From: an uncultured Lysobacter sp.
GTDB lineage: Bacteria > Pseudomonadota > Gammaproteobacteria > Xanthomonadales > Xanthomonadaceae
NCBI GenBank assembly: GCA_943913335.1
Contig: CALTXS010000014.1
Coordinates: forward strand, 1 to 10,952
Length of the DNA: 10,952 bases
Reading direction: 5' to 3'
Part shown: positions 10,388 through 10,952 of the stretch, one piece after another
Layout: each line of letters begins with the position of its first letter
Position numbering within the stretch: position 1 is the stretch's first letter
Notes under the pieces: model-generated
Told to the model about the DNA's origin: nothing
Databases searched by the model: none
The model's input: the letters and a program-made list of their open reading frames with translations, nothing else
Program-made: the position numbers and the translations under genes

Positions 10388-10450
10388 AACAGGAAACAGA
10401 CCTTTGTACTTTACCCTACCCCACAGCAATCAACAATGTTCGATGCTGCC

Positions 10451-10484
10451 AAAAGAGAAAGGCCCAACCGAAGTTGGGCCTTTC
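10451..10484 (-). terminator. Rho-independent terminator of the OmpA-family gene
   Basis: On the minus strand a 12-bp stem, GAAAGGCCCAAC with GTTGGGCCTTTC, closes on a TTCG loop flanked by C and G, the extra-stable cUUCGg tetraloop. The T-rich tail TCTTTT follows. It lies about 48 bases after the OmpA stop and before the small secreted gene, so it isolates that gene from the probably strong OmpA transcription. The plus-strand tail is poor in T, so it works mainly leftward. Confidence 0.87.
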
Positions 10485-10531
10485 CATTTCACTGTCGCTC
10501 TGATCCGAAGATCAGACGAACCCGGGATGCA

Positions 10532-10952
10532 TTAAGCGCCGGTGTTCAGTTCGGTGCGACGGTTGTTTTCCGACTTACAGGCCGGCAGCGTTTGCGGGGT
10601 GTTTTCCAGCGGACGCGATTCGCCGTAACCGTTCGGACCGGCCAGACGCGAAGCGTCGATGCCGTTAGCGGTCAGGTAGTCGTACACGACGCGAGCGCGG
10701 CGTTCCGACAGCGATTGGTTGTAGGTGTCGGAACCGCACAAGTCGGTGTGACCGGCAACTTCAACGCGCATTGCAGGGTTACGCTTCAGAACTTCAACAG
10801 CGTTGTTCAGGATTTCGATAGCGTCCGGACGCAGGGTGGACTTGTCGAAATCGAAGTTCACGCCCTTGAGGTCGATCGAAACCGGAACGGCACAGCCGTC
10901 TGCACCGATAGCTTCACCGGCTTGCGAGCCCGGGCACTTGTCGTTGCAGTTG
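10532..10952 (-). CDS. OmpA-family outer-membrane protein, C-terminal part (cut by window edge)
   Basis: The frame is open to the right edge, so only about 139 C-terminal residues are seen. The valine codon GTG at 10861 is internal, not the start: the reading frame continues upstream into N-C-N-D-K-C-P-G-S and A-D-G-C-A, a Cys/Asp-rich linker like the thrombospondin type-3 repeats of OprF/OmpA proteins. Then comes the OmpA peptidoglycan-binding domain, with N-F-D-F-D-K-S-T-L, G-H-T-D-L-C-G and L-S-E-R-R-A-R-V-V. The Asp of H-T-D and the Arg 15 residues later match the pair that binds diaminopimelate in OmpA structures. The end, N-N-R-R-T-E-L, is typical of the family. Two more cysteines (D-L-C-G and L-P-A-C-K-S) may form a disulfide. 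The missing N-terminus is probably a beta-barrel. A strong terminator follows. Confidence 0.92.
   Translation of the reverse strand, partial: NCNDKCPGSQAGEAIGADGCAVPVSIDLKGVNFDFDKSTLRPDAIEILNNAVEVLKRNPAMRVEVAGHTDLCGSDTYNQSLSERRARVVYDYLTANGIDASRLAGPNGYGESRPLENTPQTLPACKSENNRRTELNTGA

Overview
The window looks like chromosomal housekeeping DNA from a gammaproteobacterium, most probably of the Xanthomonadales/Lysobacterales. This rests on the folC-SPOR protein-purF order, a tandem pair of periplasmic S46 dipeptidyl-peptidases, a tdh-kbl threonine operon and an OmpA protein with a Cys-rich calcium-repeat-like linker. Base composition is moderately GC-rich and uniform by eye. I see no insertion sequence, prophage, CRISPR array, tRNA or rRNA. 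The organism is an inference from gene content, not from a marker gene.

Layout. From 6723 leftward, five genes lie on the minus strand, in transcription order: a Ser-type (DPP11-like) S46 peptidase, a Gly-type (DPP7-like) S46 peptidase, folC, a DedD-like SPOR protein, and the first ten codons of purF, cut by the left edge. The second peptidase and folC share one base (TAATG). A perfect TATAAT box lies between folC and the SPOR gene, so the SPOR-purF end probably has its own promoter. From 6799 rightward on the plus strand are tdh and kbl, 6 bases apart, behind an extended -10 promoter in a short divergent intergenic region. After kbl, a 12-bp symmetric hairpin separates it from a convergent minus-strand group: an RsuA/RluB-family pseudouridine synthase, preceded by and overlapping a small secreted protein of unknown function. 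To the right, a strong hairpin with a UUCG loop ends an OmpA-family gene cut by the right edge.

How the genes may work together. The two S46 enzymes should release dipeptides from peptides in the periplasm with different P1 preferences. Tdh and Kbl convert threonine to glycine plus acetyl-CoA in the cytoplasm. Both fit a peptide- and amino-acid-using lifestyle, but co-regulation is only inferred. FolC and PurF belong to folate and purine supply; the SPOR protein and OmpA protein act at the cell wall and envelope.

There is no gene-free stretch longer than 300 bases. The longest gap, about 156 bases at 10376-10531, holds a terminator and the start region of the small secreted gene. I found no convincing new biological system. 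The most useful oddities are the specificity-split peptidase pair with coordinated cysteine loss, the coupling of a peptidase to folC, and the absence of cvpA from its usual place.
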